From the NCBI GenBank assembly GCA_011051855.1, contig DRKG01000128.1:1-7463 (forward strand): a stretch of 7,463 nucleotides of DNA, in the 5' to 3' direction. The stretch is from a bacterium. GTDB taxonomy: Bacteria > Planctomycetota > UBA1135 > UBA2386. Below, in pieces: positions 1 through 5,171 of this stretch. Within the stretch, counting starts at the first letter, position 1; each line of letters opens with the position of its first letter. A program made the translations under genes and the position numbers. Below the pieces are notes generated by a model, which saw only the letters and a list, made by a program, of their open reading frames with translations, did not search any database and was not told where the DNA came from.

Positions 1-202
1 AGCCCGAACGACCGCCGGCGCGGTGCCAATAGACGATCCCGGCGGCATCGTGCACGTGGAAGGACTTGTACTCGCAGCCGTCGCGATCGAAGTGGATGCG
101 GCCGTCGGTCAACACGCCATCGACGTCGAGCAACAAGAGCTCGATGCGCTGCAGCGCCGCGTCATCGGGGCGCTGGCGGCCTGGTTGCGGAATGGCGCTC
201 AT
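1..202 (-). CDS. kdsC: KdsC-type HAD phosphatase (3-deoxy-D-manno-octulosonate 8-phosphate phosphatase), N-terminal part
   Basis: Only the first 67 codons lie in the window; the gene runs off the left edge. KdsC removes the phosphate from Kdo-8-phosphate to give Kdo for lipopolysaccharide inner core, in the cytoplasm. Seen: after an 18-residue polar lead, the segment ELLLLDVDGVLTDGRI (residues 21-36) is HAD motif I, with nucleophile Asp26 and acid/base Asp28. It is followed by the KdsC-like stretch CEYKSFHVHDAAGI (43-56), which resembles the family pattern K-x-F-x-x-x-D-G-x-G-I, with the first Gly replaced by Ala. There is no cap domain before this point, as expected for this small, tetrameric C0-type HAD family. 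The ATG (202-200) overlaps the TGA of kdsD (201-199), so the two are coupled and the start is secure. The partner gene upstream makes KdsC far more likely than another HAD phosphatase. Confidence 0.9.
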   Translation of the reverse strand, partial: MSAIPQPGRQRPDDAALQRIELLLLDVDGVLTDGRIHFDRDGCEYKSFHVHDAAGIVYWHRAGGRSG

Positions 203-1170
203 CCGATCTTGAGGTTGAGCAGGTCCTGCACGTCGAGCAGGCCGAGCAGTTTGCCGTCGTCGTCGACAACCGGTAGCTGGTCGATTTCGAACTGATGCAG
301 CAGCGCCAACGCCTCGAGCGCAAACGTGTCGGCTGCGATCGACCGAGGGTTCGGCGTCATCGCCTCGTCGATGCGTCGCTCGCGCGGGTTCGATAGGCCG
401 TTCTCGATCAGTCGCCGCAGGTCACCATCGGTGAAGAATCCGACCAGCTTGCCGTTGCCGTCGACCACGCTGGTCGCGCCCGGTCGCCCCGACGTGCGCG
501 TCATCACCTCGATCGCCTGCATGACGGTCGCGGTGTCTTCGACGCACGGGTTGCGATCACCAGTGCGCATCAGTTCACCGACCTTCATCAACTTGCGGCC
601 GAGATCGCCGCCGGGATGGAAGCGGGCGAAATCCTCGGGGCCGAACTGACGCCCCTCCTGCACTTCGAGCGCCAGCGCGTCGCCGAGCGCCAGCATCGCG
701 GTGGTCGAGGCGCTTGGGGCGAGGCCGTGCGGCCCGGCTTCGTCGATGCGGCCGAGTTCGAGCACGTGATCGCTGTGGCGGCCGAGGGTCGAGTCGGCGG
801 ACTGCGTGACCGCCACCAGCGTGGCGCCACACGACTTCACGTGCGGCAGCATCACCAGCAGTTCCTCGGTTTCGCCCGACTTGGAGAACGCCAGCAGCAG
901 ATCGCCGTCGTCGACCCGGCCGAGGTCGCCGTGGATCGCTTCGGCCGGGTGCAGGAAGATCGACGGCGTGCCGGTGGAGGCGAACGTCGCCGAGACCTTC
1001 TGCGCGATGAAGCCGGCCTTGCCCATGCCGGTGGTGACGACGCGGCCGGACAAGCCCAGGATCAAGTCCAGCGTGCAGAGGAACGGCTCACCGAGGCCGT
1101 CCGCGACCTGGCGCACCGCCGCCGCTTCACACTCGATGATCCGGCGAGCGCGTTCGATGCGTGGGTCCAT
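199..1170 (-). CDS. kdsD: D-arabinose 5-phosphate isomerase (SIS domain plus two CBS domains)
   Basis: The enzyme interconverts ribulose 5-phosphate and arabinose 5-phosphate, the first committed precursor of Kdo. The 323-residue length is normal for the KdsD/KpsF family. The SIS domain covers about residues 35-175, with GMGKAG (48-53), HPAEAIHGDLG (74-84), SKSGET (96-101) and the APSASTTA segment (151-158). FARFHPGGDLGR (182-191 region) carries the conserved histidine after the SIS core. Two CBS domains follow, about 198-258 (TDGDLRR) and 267-321 (DVQDLLNL). The ATG at 1170 is preferred because an in-frame GTG at 1191 adds only a short non-conserved lead and lies inside a hairpin; no Shine-Dalgarno is visible before either. 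The gene is followed by kdsC with a 4-base overlap. The upstream kelch gene is on the same strand, 47 bases away. All catalytic motifs look intact. Confidence 0.96.
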   Translation of the reverse strand: MDPRIERARRIIECEAAAVRQVADGLGEPFLCTLDLILGLSGRVVTTGMGKAGFIAQKVSATFASTGTPSIFLHPAEAIHGDLGRVDDGDLLLAFSKSGETEELLVMLPHVKSCGATLVAVTQSADSTLGRHSDHVLELGRIDEAGPHGLAPSASTTAMLALGDALALEVQEGRQFGPEDFARFHPGGDLGRKLMKVGELMRTGDRNPCVEDTATVMQAIEVMTRTSGRPGATSVVDGNGKLVGFFTDGDLRRLIENGLSNPRERRIDEAMTPNPRSIAADTFALEALALLHQFEIDQLPVVDDDGKLLGLLDVQDLLNLKIG

Positions 1171-1199
1171 GCAGGGGGCAGAGCGTAGCACGCCCCTGC
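1171..1199 (-). promoter_or_regulatory. Inverted repeat abutting the kdsD start codon
   Basis: A perfect 7-base inverted repeat, GCAGGGG (1171-1177 on the plus strand) and CCCCTGC (1193-1199), with a 15-base loop lies in the 47-base gap between the kelch gene and kdsD. Allowing one bulge, the stem extends to 8 pairs. The arm ends immediately next to the kdsD ATG. On the minus-strand transcript it could act as a terminator-like stem for the kelch gene (there is no U tract) or cover the kdsD ribosome-binding region. The inverted repeat is seen directly; the function is inferred. Confidence 0.4.
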
Positions 1200-1217
1200 G
1201 GCGGGCACAGCGTCAGC

Positions 1218-2600
1218 TCACGGGTTGCCGATCGTGAAGCGCCACGCCGGGGTCAGGTCGATCGGGAAGGACAGCGGCGAGGTCGGGTCGAGCACTACGC
1301 CTTGCGTGAAGAACTGGGCTCCGGCGGCGCTCGGGGTGTTGGGAAGGTTCCAGGTCAACGTGCCCGCACCGCCGGTGAGGTTGACGGTCAGCGCGACGTC
1401 GAGGCTGACCAGCAGGGAGCAGGTCGGGGCGCCGATCGACGTCAGGTCGAGCGGAAGCGGCACGCCGTTCCAGAGTGTGTCGGAGACGCCGAACACCATC
1501 AGGCCGATGGCGGCGGCCGGCGAGGCGTCGACGATCTCCTGGTGGAAGGGTCGGCTCGTGTAGGGCAGGTTCTTCGGCACCGTGCGGACGCCGGCGGTGA
1601 CGAAGCAGCCGATGCCGAACTCGCTCGCCGTCGCCGGTTGCACCGGGCCGTAGGACCAGGTCTGCAGGAAGCCGCTGAACGTCGAGGAGCCTCCGGCGAC
1701 GAGCATGCGGTTGTTGACGGGATCGAACGCCGCAGCCGTGCCATTGCGCGGCGTCGGCCCGACAGTGGTCGGGGTGCGTTGCGTCCAAGTGCCGTCGAAC
1801 TCGAGCGTGTCGCCGAGGTCGGTCAGCACCCCGTTTGCGATGTTCAGGCCGCCGAACAGCATCACCACCTGCCGCGTCGGATCGTAGGCGAGCGCCTGAT
1901 CGCACAGCGTCGTGGGCAGGCTGGCGCGCTGAGTCCAACTGCTGCCGTTCCACGTCCACGTGTCGGCGACGGTCGCCTGGTTGGCGGTCCGATAACCGCC
2001 CGCGAGCACTACGTAGCCGTTGGCGGAGTCGTAGACCATGCGGTGTGCGCCGCGCGGCGACGGACCGGTGTTGGCGCGCAACGTCCAGTCGCTGCCGTCC
2101 CATTCCCAGGTGTCACCGCGGTCGGCCTGGCCCGGACCGAAGCCGCCGAACATCACCACGACTTGGCGAGCGGCGTCGTAGGCCATCGCCGCACCCGCAC
2201 GGGAACTCGGCAGCGTCGCCGGCGACATCGCCGTCCAGTCGGTTCCATCCCAGGTCAGCGTCTGGTTGAGGAACGTGCCGCCGTTGACGCCGCCGAACAT
2301 CACCACGACTTGGCGAGCAGCGTCGTAGGCCATCGCCGGCCGCCCGACCGGCACCGGTGGATTGGCCGGGTTCATGGTCGTCCAGGTCGTGCCGTTCCAT
2401 TCCCGGGTGGCGCCGAGCGCGATGCCGTTGCTCTCGCCGCCGTAGGTCACCAGGACGTTGCGCACGGAGTCCCAGGCGGCGCCGCCGTTGGTGCCCGGTG
2501 GGTTGCCGGTTGCGAGGAGTTGCCAGTTGACCTGGGCGGTGGCGGTGGCCGCCGGGAGCAACAGGGCGAAGGACAGCGAGCGCAGCGGAAGTGTGGTCAT
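1218..2600 (-). CDS. Exported six-repeat kelch-type beta-propeller protein with a C-terminal module seen in planctomycete exported proteins
   Basis: This 460-residue protein begins with a Sec signal peptide (hydrophobic SLSFALLLPAATATA, likely cleavage before Gln23). Residues 39-319 hold six kelch-type repeats. Each has a hydrophobic strand ending in Gly-Gly (GG at 54, 103, 152, 201, 250 and 303), preceded in most repeats by A-Y-D-x-x-R-Q-V-V and followed by W-x-W-D/N-G-x-x-W-T. The first five are spaced exactly 49 residues apart. Six repeats would close a six-bladed beta propeller, a fold used for protein or glycan binding. Residues 325-460 form a separate beta-rich module (FGIGC..., LPLDLTSIGAPTCSLLVSLD, FTQGVVLDP, WRFTIGNP) with cysteines at 332 and 394. 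From memory it resembles a C-terminal module common on exported Planctomycetota proteins, and may serve in sorting or attachment. Start ATG at 2600, no Shine-Dalgarno seen. No catalytic motif was recognised, so the function is unknown. Confidence 0.88.
   Translation of the reverse strand: MTTLPLRSLSFALLLPAATATAQVNWQLLATGNPPGTNGGAAWDSVRNVLVTYGGESNGIALGATREWNGTTWTTMNPANPPVPVGRPAMAYDAARQVVVMFGGVNGGTFLNQTLTWDGTDWTAMSPATLPSSRAGAAMAYDAARQVVVMFGGFGPGQADRGDTWEWDGSDWTLRANTGPSPRGAHRMVYDSANGYVVLAGGYRTANQATVADTWTWNGSSWTQRASLPTTLCDQALAYDPTRQVVMLFGGLNIANGVLTDLGDTLEFDGTWTQRTPTTVGPTPRNGTAAAFDPVNNRMLVAGGSSTFSGFLQTWSYGPVQPATASEFGIGCFVTAGVRTVPKNLPYTSRPFHQEIVDASPAAAIGLMVFGVSDTLWNGVPLPLDLTSIGAPTCSLLVSLDVALTVNLTGGAGTLTWNLPNTPSAAGAQFFTQGVVLDPTSPLSFPIDLTPAWRFTIGNP
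2142..2338 (-). repeat. Near-identical 50-bp tandem-unit repeats within the kelch gene
   Basis: Bases 2142-2191 and 2289-2338 match over 50 bases with a single difference (G at 2172, A at 2319). They are offset by 147 bases, exactly 49 codons. Both encode the core AMAYDAARQVVVMFGG of consecutive kelch repeats 2 and 3. A third, more diverged copy lies near 1850-1900 (LAYDPTRQVVMLFGG). The nucleotide identity suggests recent unit duplication or gene conversion rather than only conserved protein sequence. Confidence 0.85.
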
Positions 2601-2776
2601 GGCAATGAGCAGCGAAGGGTGAGGGGTTTCCGGACACGCACAGTATTCGGTGGCCGGACTCTGGTCACAGGGGGGTGGGTGTTACCCTGGCCCGCTGCTT
2701 GCATAGCGGGGAAAACCTCCCACCGAGTGCTTCGGTGGCCCGTCCCATGGCCCGTTCTCGCTACGCTCTCCACACA
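2601..2776. promoter_or_regulatory. Divergent intergenic region between the kelch gene and the pseudo-peptidase gene
   Basis: These 176 bases separate two divergently transcribed genes for exported proteins, so promoters for both should lie here. I could not pick convincing -35/-10 boxes. The region has three consecutive inverted repeats at 2668-2738 and two copies of a 10-mer, TTCGGTGGCC, at 2646-2655 and 2731-2740. An ATG at 2747 and another at 2675 are in frame with the rightward gene, but the signal peptide argues for the start at 2777. Confidence 0.6.
2668..2738 (+). promoter_or_regulatory. Cluster of three potential hairpins (possible structured 5' leader)
   Basis: Seen: CAGGG (2668-2672) can pair with CCCTG (2685-2689). 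CCCGCT (2691-2696) can pair with AGCGGG (2705-2710) around an 8-base loop. CCACCGA (2720-2726) can pair with TCGGTGG (2732-2738) around the 5-base loop GTGCT. GGTGGG (2674-2679) could instead pair with CCCACC (2719-2724), which would break the third hairpin. On the minus strand the third hairpin is followed by GAGG and then TTTT, a weak terminator-like pattern. I do not recognise a known riboswitch class. Function, and even transcription, are inferred. Confidence 0.4.
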
Positions 2777-4027
2777 ATGGGGCTCTCCCACAGAAGGTCT
2801 GGGCCTTGGTCCGTCCTCTGCTGCGTCCTGCTGACCGTCACCTGTGCCGTGGCGCAGTCGGTCCGCGTGCAGGCCGGCCCCGATCCGTACACCGGCGGCA
2901 AGCCGGAGGCTTTGCGCAAGCTCGGCTACGTGTCGCTCGGGCCGTTCCCGCTCGGCAGCGGCTATGACACTCGCTCCGTCGAGAGGCTGCTCGGCACCGA
3001 ACCGCTGGTCTGGATCGAGACCGCGCACTTTCGCCTCGGTGCGGCGCTGTCGGCGGTGCCGTTGAAGGGGCGGCAGGAGTGGAGCAAGGAGTGGAAGGCA
3101 TTGGTCCGGGCCGAGCTCGAGGAGTTGCGCCACAAGCTCCCGAACCTGAAGAAGCGCGTCAAGACGCTCGATCCGTGGCTGCGTGCGCATCTGTTCGCGC
3201 ATCGGCTCGAGCGGCTCTATGCCGATGTGCTCGGCAACCTCGGATGCACGGACGAGTCGTTTCCGCAGAGCGCCGACGATCCGGCCAGCGAGGGTTTCCG
3301 GGGACTCGGGCCGTATCTCGGAATGCGCGAGAAGTTCGTCGTGCTGCTGTTCGACAAAGGCTCCAGCCAGGCCCGCTACACCAAGCAGTGGCAGGGTCGC
3401 GAGATCGCCCAGCCGATCCGCTACCACGACCAGCAGTTCGGCTGCATGTTCTGGAGCGGCAGCCAGGAGACCGCCGAAGGGTTGTTCCGTATCGACCTGG
3501 CGCTCTATGCGCACGTCACGTTCAACGTCGCGCACAACCTCTACACCTGCTATCGCTCCTATTGCCACGACCTGCCGCCGTGGCTGGTGACCGGCCTCGC
3601 CCATTGGCATGCGCGCAAGGTTTCGCCGCGGTTTCCGACCTACGATCGCCGCAGCGACGACGACACCGATACGCGCAGCGTGTTCTGGGACTGGCCGTCG
3701 CGGGTCAAGGGACTGGTCAAACACGACGTGTTCGAACCGCTCGAGCGCCTCATCGACCGCGACAATGCCGGCGAGTTTGGCATCGAACAGCACATGCAGG
3801 CATGGGCCTTGGTGGACTTCCTGATGGCGACCCGCAAGCGGCAGTTGTCTTGCTTCCTGCACCGACTGAAGGATCCGTTCCACGAGCGCCGCAAGATGCC
3901 GAGCCGACAGGAACTCGCGACCCGCCAGCACGACGCGCTGCGCGAAGCGTTCGGCATGGGCCCGGCCGAACTCGACGTCGAATGGCGCGCCTACGTCAAG
4001 GAATCGAAACCCAAACGGCGGCGCTGA
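2777..4027 (+). CDS. Exported peptidase-MA-like (gluzincin-type) protein with a degenerate metal site
   Basis: This 416-residue protein begins with a signal peptide: HRR, then the hydrophobic WSVLCCVLLTVTCAVA, likely cleaved before Gln27. This decides the start at 2777 over in-frame ATGs at 2675 and 2747. The overall pattern matches the peptidase MA/DUF1570-like fold: ETAHFRLGAAL (81-91) as the entry strand, a central helix LYAHVTFNVAHNL (243-255), then LPPWLVTGLAHWHARK (266-281), a late helix MQAWALVDFLM (340-350), and FGMGPAELDVEWRAYV (392-407) at the end. In active relatives the helix reads HExxH and the next motif LPxWLxEG. Here these are FNVAH (249-253) and LPPWLVTG, so the first zinc His, the catalytic Glu and the third ligand Glu are replaced by Phe, Asn and Thr. 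It is therefore probably a non-catalytic binding or structural protein. The pro-Arg/Lys tail (KPKRRR) is basic. It is followed 75 bases later by another exported protein on the same strand. The family assignment rests on motif layout read by eye. Confidence 0.72.
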   Translation: MGLSHRRSGPWSVLCCVLLTVTCAVAQSVRVQAGPDPYTGGKPEALRKLGYVSLGPFPLGSGYDTRSVERLLGTEPLVWIETAHFRLGAALSAVPLKGRQEWSKEWKALVRAELEELRHKLPNLKKRVKTLDPWLRAHLFAHRLERLYADVLGNLGCTDESFPQSADDPASEGFRGLGPYLGMREKFVVLLFDKGSSQARYTKQWQGREIAQPIRYHDQQFGCMFWSGSQETAEGLFRIDLALYAHVTFNVAHNLYTCYRSYCHDLPPWLVTGLAHWHARKVSPRFPTYDRRSDDDTDTRSVFWDWPSRVKGLVKHDVFEPLERLIDRDNAGEFGIEQHMQAWALVDFLMATRKRQLSCFLHRLKDPFHERRKMPSRQELATRQHDALREAFGMGPAELDVEWRAYVKESKPKRRR

Positions 4028-4102
4028 TCGGCGCCGCTCCTCCCTCAAGTGCCTTACCCCAAGACCCGAAGCGCTCGCGCTTCCCAACCAAACGGAGCCG
4101 TC
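4028..4102 (+). promoter_or_regulatory. Intergenic spacer with a tight hairpin and a Shine-Dalgarno
   Basis: The 75-base gap holds a perfect 6-bp stem, GAAGCG (4068-4073) with CGCTTC (4078-4083) around the tetraloop CTCG. There is no T tract, so it is a poor intrinsic terminator and may instead be an mRNA-stabilising or processing element. GGAG (4094-4097) lies 5 bases before the ATG at 4103. It is the clearest Shine-Dalgarno in the window and fixes that start. Confidence 0.5.
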
Positions 4103-5158
4103 ATGCCCCGCACCATCACCGTTACCAAGATTCTCGTCAGCGGACTCGCGCTGACCTCCTTCGCCGCTGCGCAGTGTCCGCCGCCGGGGGGCTACCCGCT
4201 GCCTGCCGGGCTTGAGAACGGTCCGGTCAGCGGCCCTGCCGGCCCGGTGACGCCGAGGCCGGCCGCGCCGAACACGCCGCGGCCCGCCAGCCCGGCGGCA
4301 CCGGCTCCGGCCGGCCCGTCGACGCCACGCCCGGGGCCGAGCGTGTCCCGGCCGACGACGCCGCGCGGAACGCCTGCGACGACGCCGCGCGGCGGGCCAA
4401 CCACCCCGCGCGGCATGCCGATCTCGTTCGAACGCGGATCGACTTCGAAGAAACGGCTGAAGATCGACTGGGTGCACCCGGTGCCGCCCAAGCGCGACGG
4501 CAAGGAGACGGCGGCCGCCGGCCCGATGCCGCTCGCCGACGCCCTGGACATCCTGTGGGCCGACGACGACGGCCGTCCGCTGTTGGTGCTGCGCGAGTGC
4601 CCGCTGTGCCAGGGCAGCGACGGCGCTCTGCTCAGCCGGTCGCTCAAGAACGACAAGACCTTGCTGCTGACCAAGTGGTTCCGCACGGTCAAGCTGCCGG
4701 CACACGTCGCCGAACGCGGCCACGAGTTCCACAACGTGTTCGCCAGCTACGGCTTCGAGAAGGGCTGGCCGCACTTCTTCCTGCTCGCCGACCGCGACGC
4801 GGAGCCGGTCCAGTTCACCGGCACGCAGACGCAGTCGCAGTTGTGGAAGGCGATGTACGACGTGCTCGAACAGCGCTACGCCAAGAATCCGCAGCGGCAG
4901 GTCAAGAAGTGGCTGAAGCTGCTCGACCGCTATGACTCGATCGATTCGCGCCGTCGCGCTCTGCAAGAGGAGTTGCTCGCCGTGCGCGCCGAGAAGGGCC
5001 CGAAGTCGAGCAAGGCAAAGAAGCTGATGGCCAAGATCGAGAAGCTCGACTTGGAGCGGGCCAAGGTCGAAGCCGAGGAGAAGAAGGTGCGCGACCTCGG
5101 CCTGCTGAAGCCGACCAAGGCGCCGGCGCCCTCGCGCCGAGCGGTCGGCGCGCGCTGA
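4103..5158 (+). CDS. Exported proline-rich, thioredoxin-like CPLC protein with helical tail
   Basis: A 351-residue protein. Residues 1-24 are a signal peptide (ILVSGLALTSFAAAQ) with cleavage around Ala23/Gln24; Cys25 follows, but the lipobox is poor. Residues 37-106 are low-complexity Pro/Ala/Thr with repeated TPRP and TTPRG units (TTPRG at 85, 93 and 100), probably an extended linker or wall-spanning spacer. Residues 140-260 look thioredoxin-like: strand GRPLLVLRECPLC with CxxC at 166-169, then LLLTKWFRTVKLP, then FEKGWPHFFLLADRD, where Pro223 sits where the cis-proline would be, then a C-terminal helix. Residues 262-333 are highly charged and helical (many Lys/Glu/Arg), likely a coiled coil. 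Thioredoxin-like proteins exchange disulphides outside the cytoplasm, but here CxxC is followed by QGSD rather than a typical K/R helix, so redox activity is inferred. Start by Shine-Dalgarno GGAG and signal peptide; an upstream in-frame ATG at 4049 is disfavoured. Likely co-transcribed with the preceding gene. Confidence 0.78.
   Translation: MPRTITVTKILVSGLALTSFAAAQCPPPGGYPLPAGLENGPVSGPAGPVTPRPAAPNTPRPASPAAPAPAGPSTPRPGPSVSRPTTPRGTPATTPRGGPTTPRGMPISFERGSTSKKRLKIDWVHPVPPKRDGKETAAAGPMPLADALDILWADDDGRPLLVLRECPLCQGSDGALLSRSLKNDKTLLLTKWFRTVKLPAHVAERGHEFHNVFASYGFEKGWPHFFLLADRDAEPVQFTGTQTQSQLWKAMYDVLEQRYAKNPQRQVKKWLKLLDRYDSIDSRRRALQEELLAVRAEKGPKSSKAKKLMAKIEKLDLERAKVEAEEKKVRDLGLLKPTKAPAPSRRAVGAR
4353..4392 (+). 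repeat. Short direct repeat encoding TTPRG units
   Basis: A 16-base unit, CGACGACGCCGCGCGG, occurs at 4353-4368 and again at 4377-4392, 24 bases (8 codons) apart. A diverged third TTPRG follows at 4400-4414. It builds the linker of the thioredoxin-like protein and probably varies in copy number by slippage. Confidence 0.75.
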
Positions 5159-5171
5159 TCGCTCAGGCGCC
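5125..5171. terminator. Possible shared stem-loop between convergent genes
   Basis: GAGCGGTC (5139-5146) and GATCGCTC (5157-5164) form an 8-pair stem (one G-U on the plus-strand RNA) around a 10-base loop. Flanking GGCGCC palindromes at 5125-5130 and 5166-5171 could add an outer stem. It spans both stop codons, TGA (5156-5158) and the minus-strand TGA (5165-5163), which are only 4 bases apart. No T run follows on either strand, so intrinsic termination is only plausible. Confidence 0.35.

Noticed and set aside
616..1188. 190-codon plus-strand frame antisense to kdsD
   Set aside because: No domain pattern; kdsD is unambiguous on the opposite strand.
2633..2645. CACGCACAG resembling the start of a c-di-GMP-I riboswitch
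   Set aside because: The conserved GGCAAACC and GCAAAGC core elements do not follow, so it is a chance match.
2668..2740. Small SRP RNA or other housekeeping RNA in the hairpin cluster
   Set aside because: The signature GGAAGGAAGCAGC-type loop is missing and no tRNA-like T-loop is present.
1161..2834. 557-codon plus-strand open frame over the kelch gene
   Set aside because: Composition is Arg/Gly/Ala-rich low complexity and mirrors the kelch repeats on the other strand.
3079..4215. 378-codon plus-strand frame in another phase of the pseudo-peptidase gene
   Set aside because: Arg/Pro-rich translation that crosses two real gene boundaries; no motif.
2597..4966. 789-codon open frame on the minus strand
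   Set aside because: It lies antisense to two genes with signal peptides and recognisable domains. Its translation is Arg/Ala/Val/Leu-rich without domain motifs, a GC-rich shadow.
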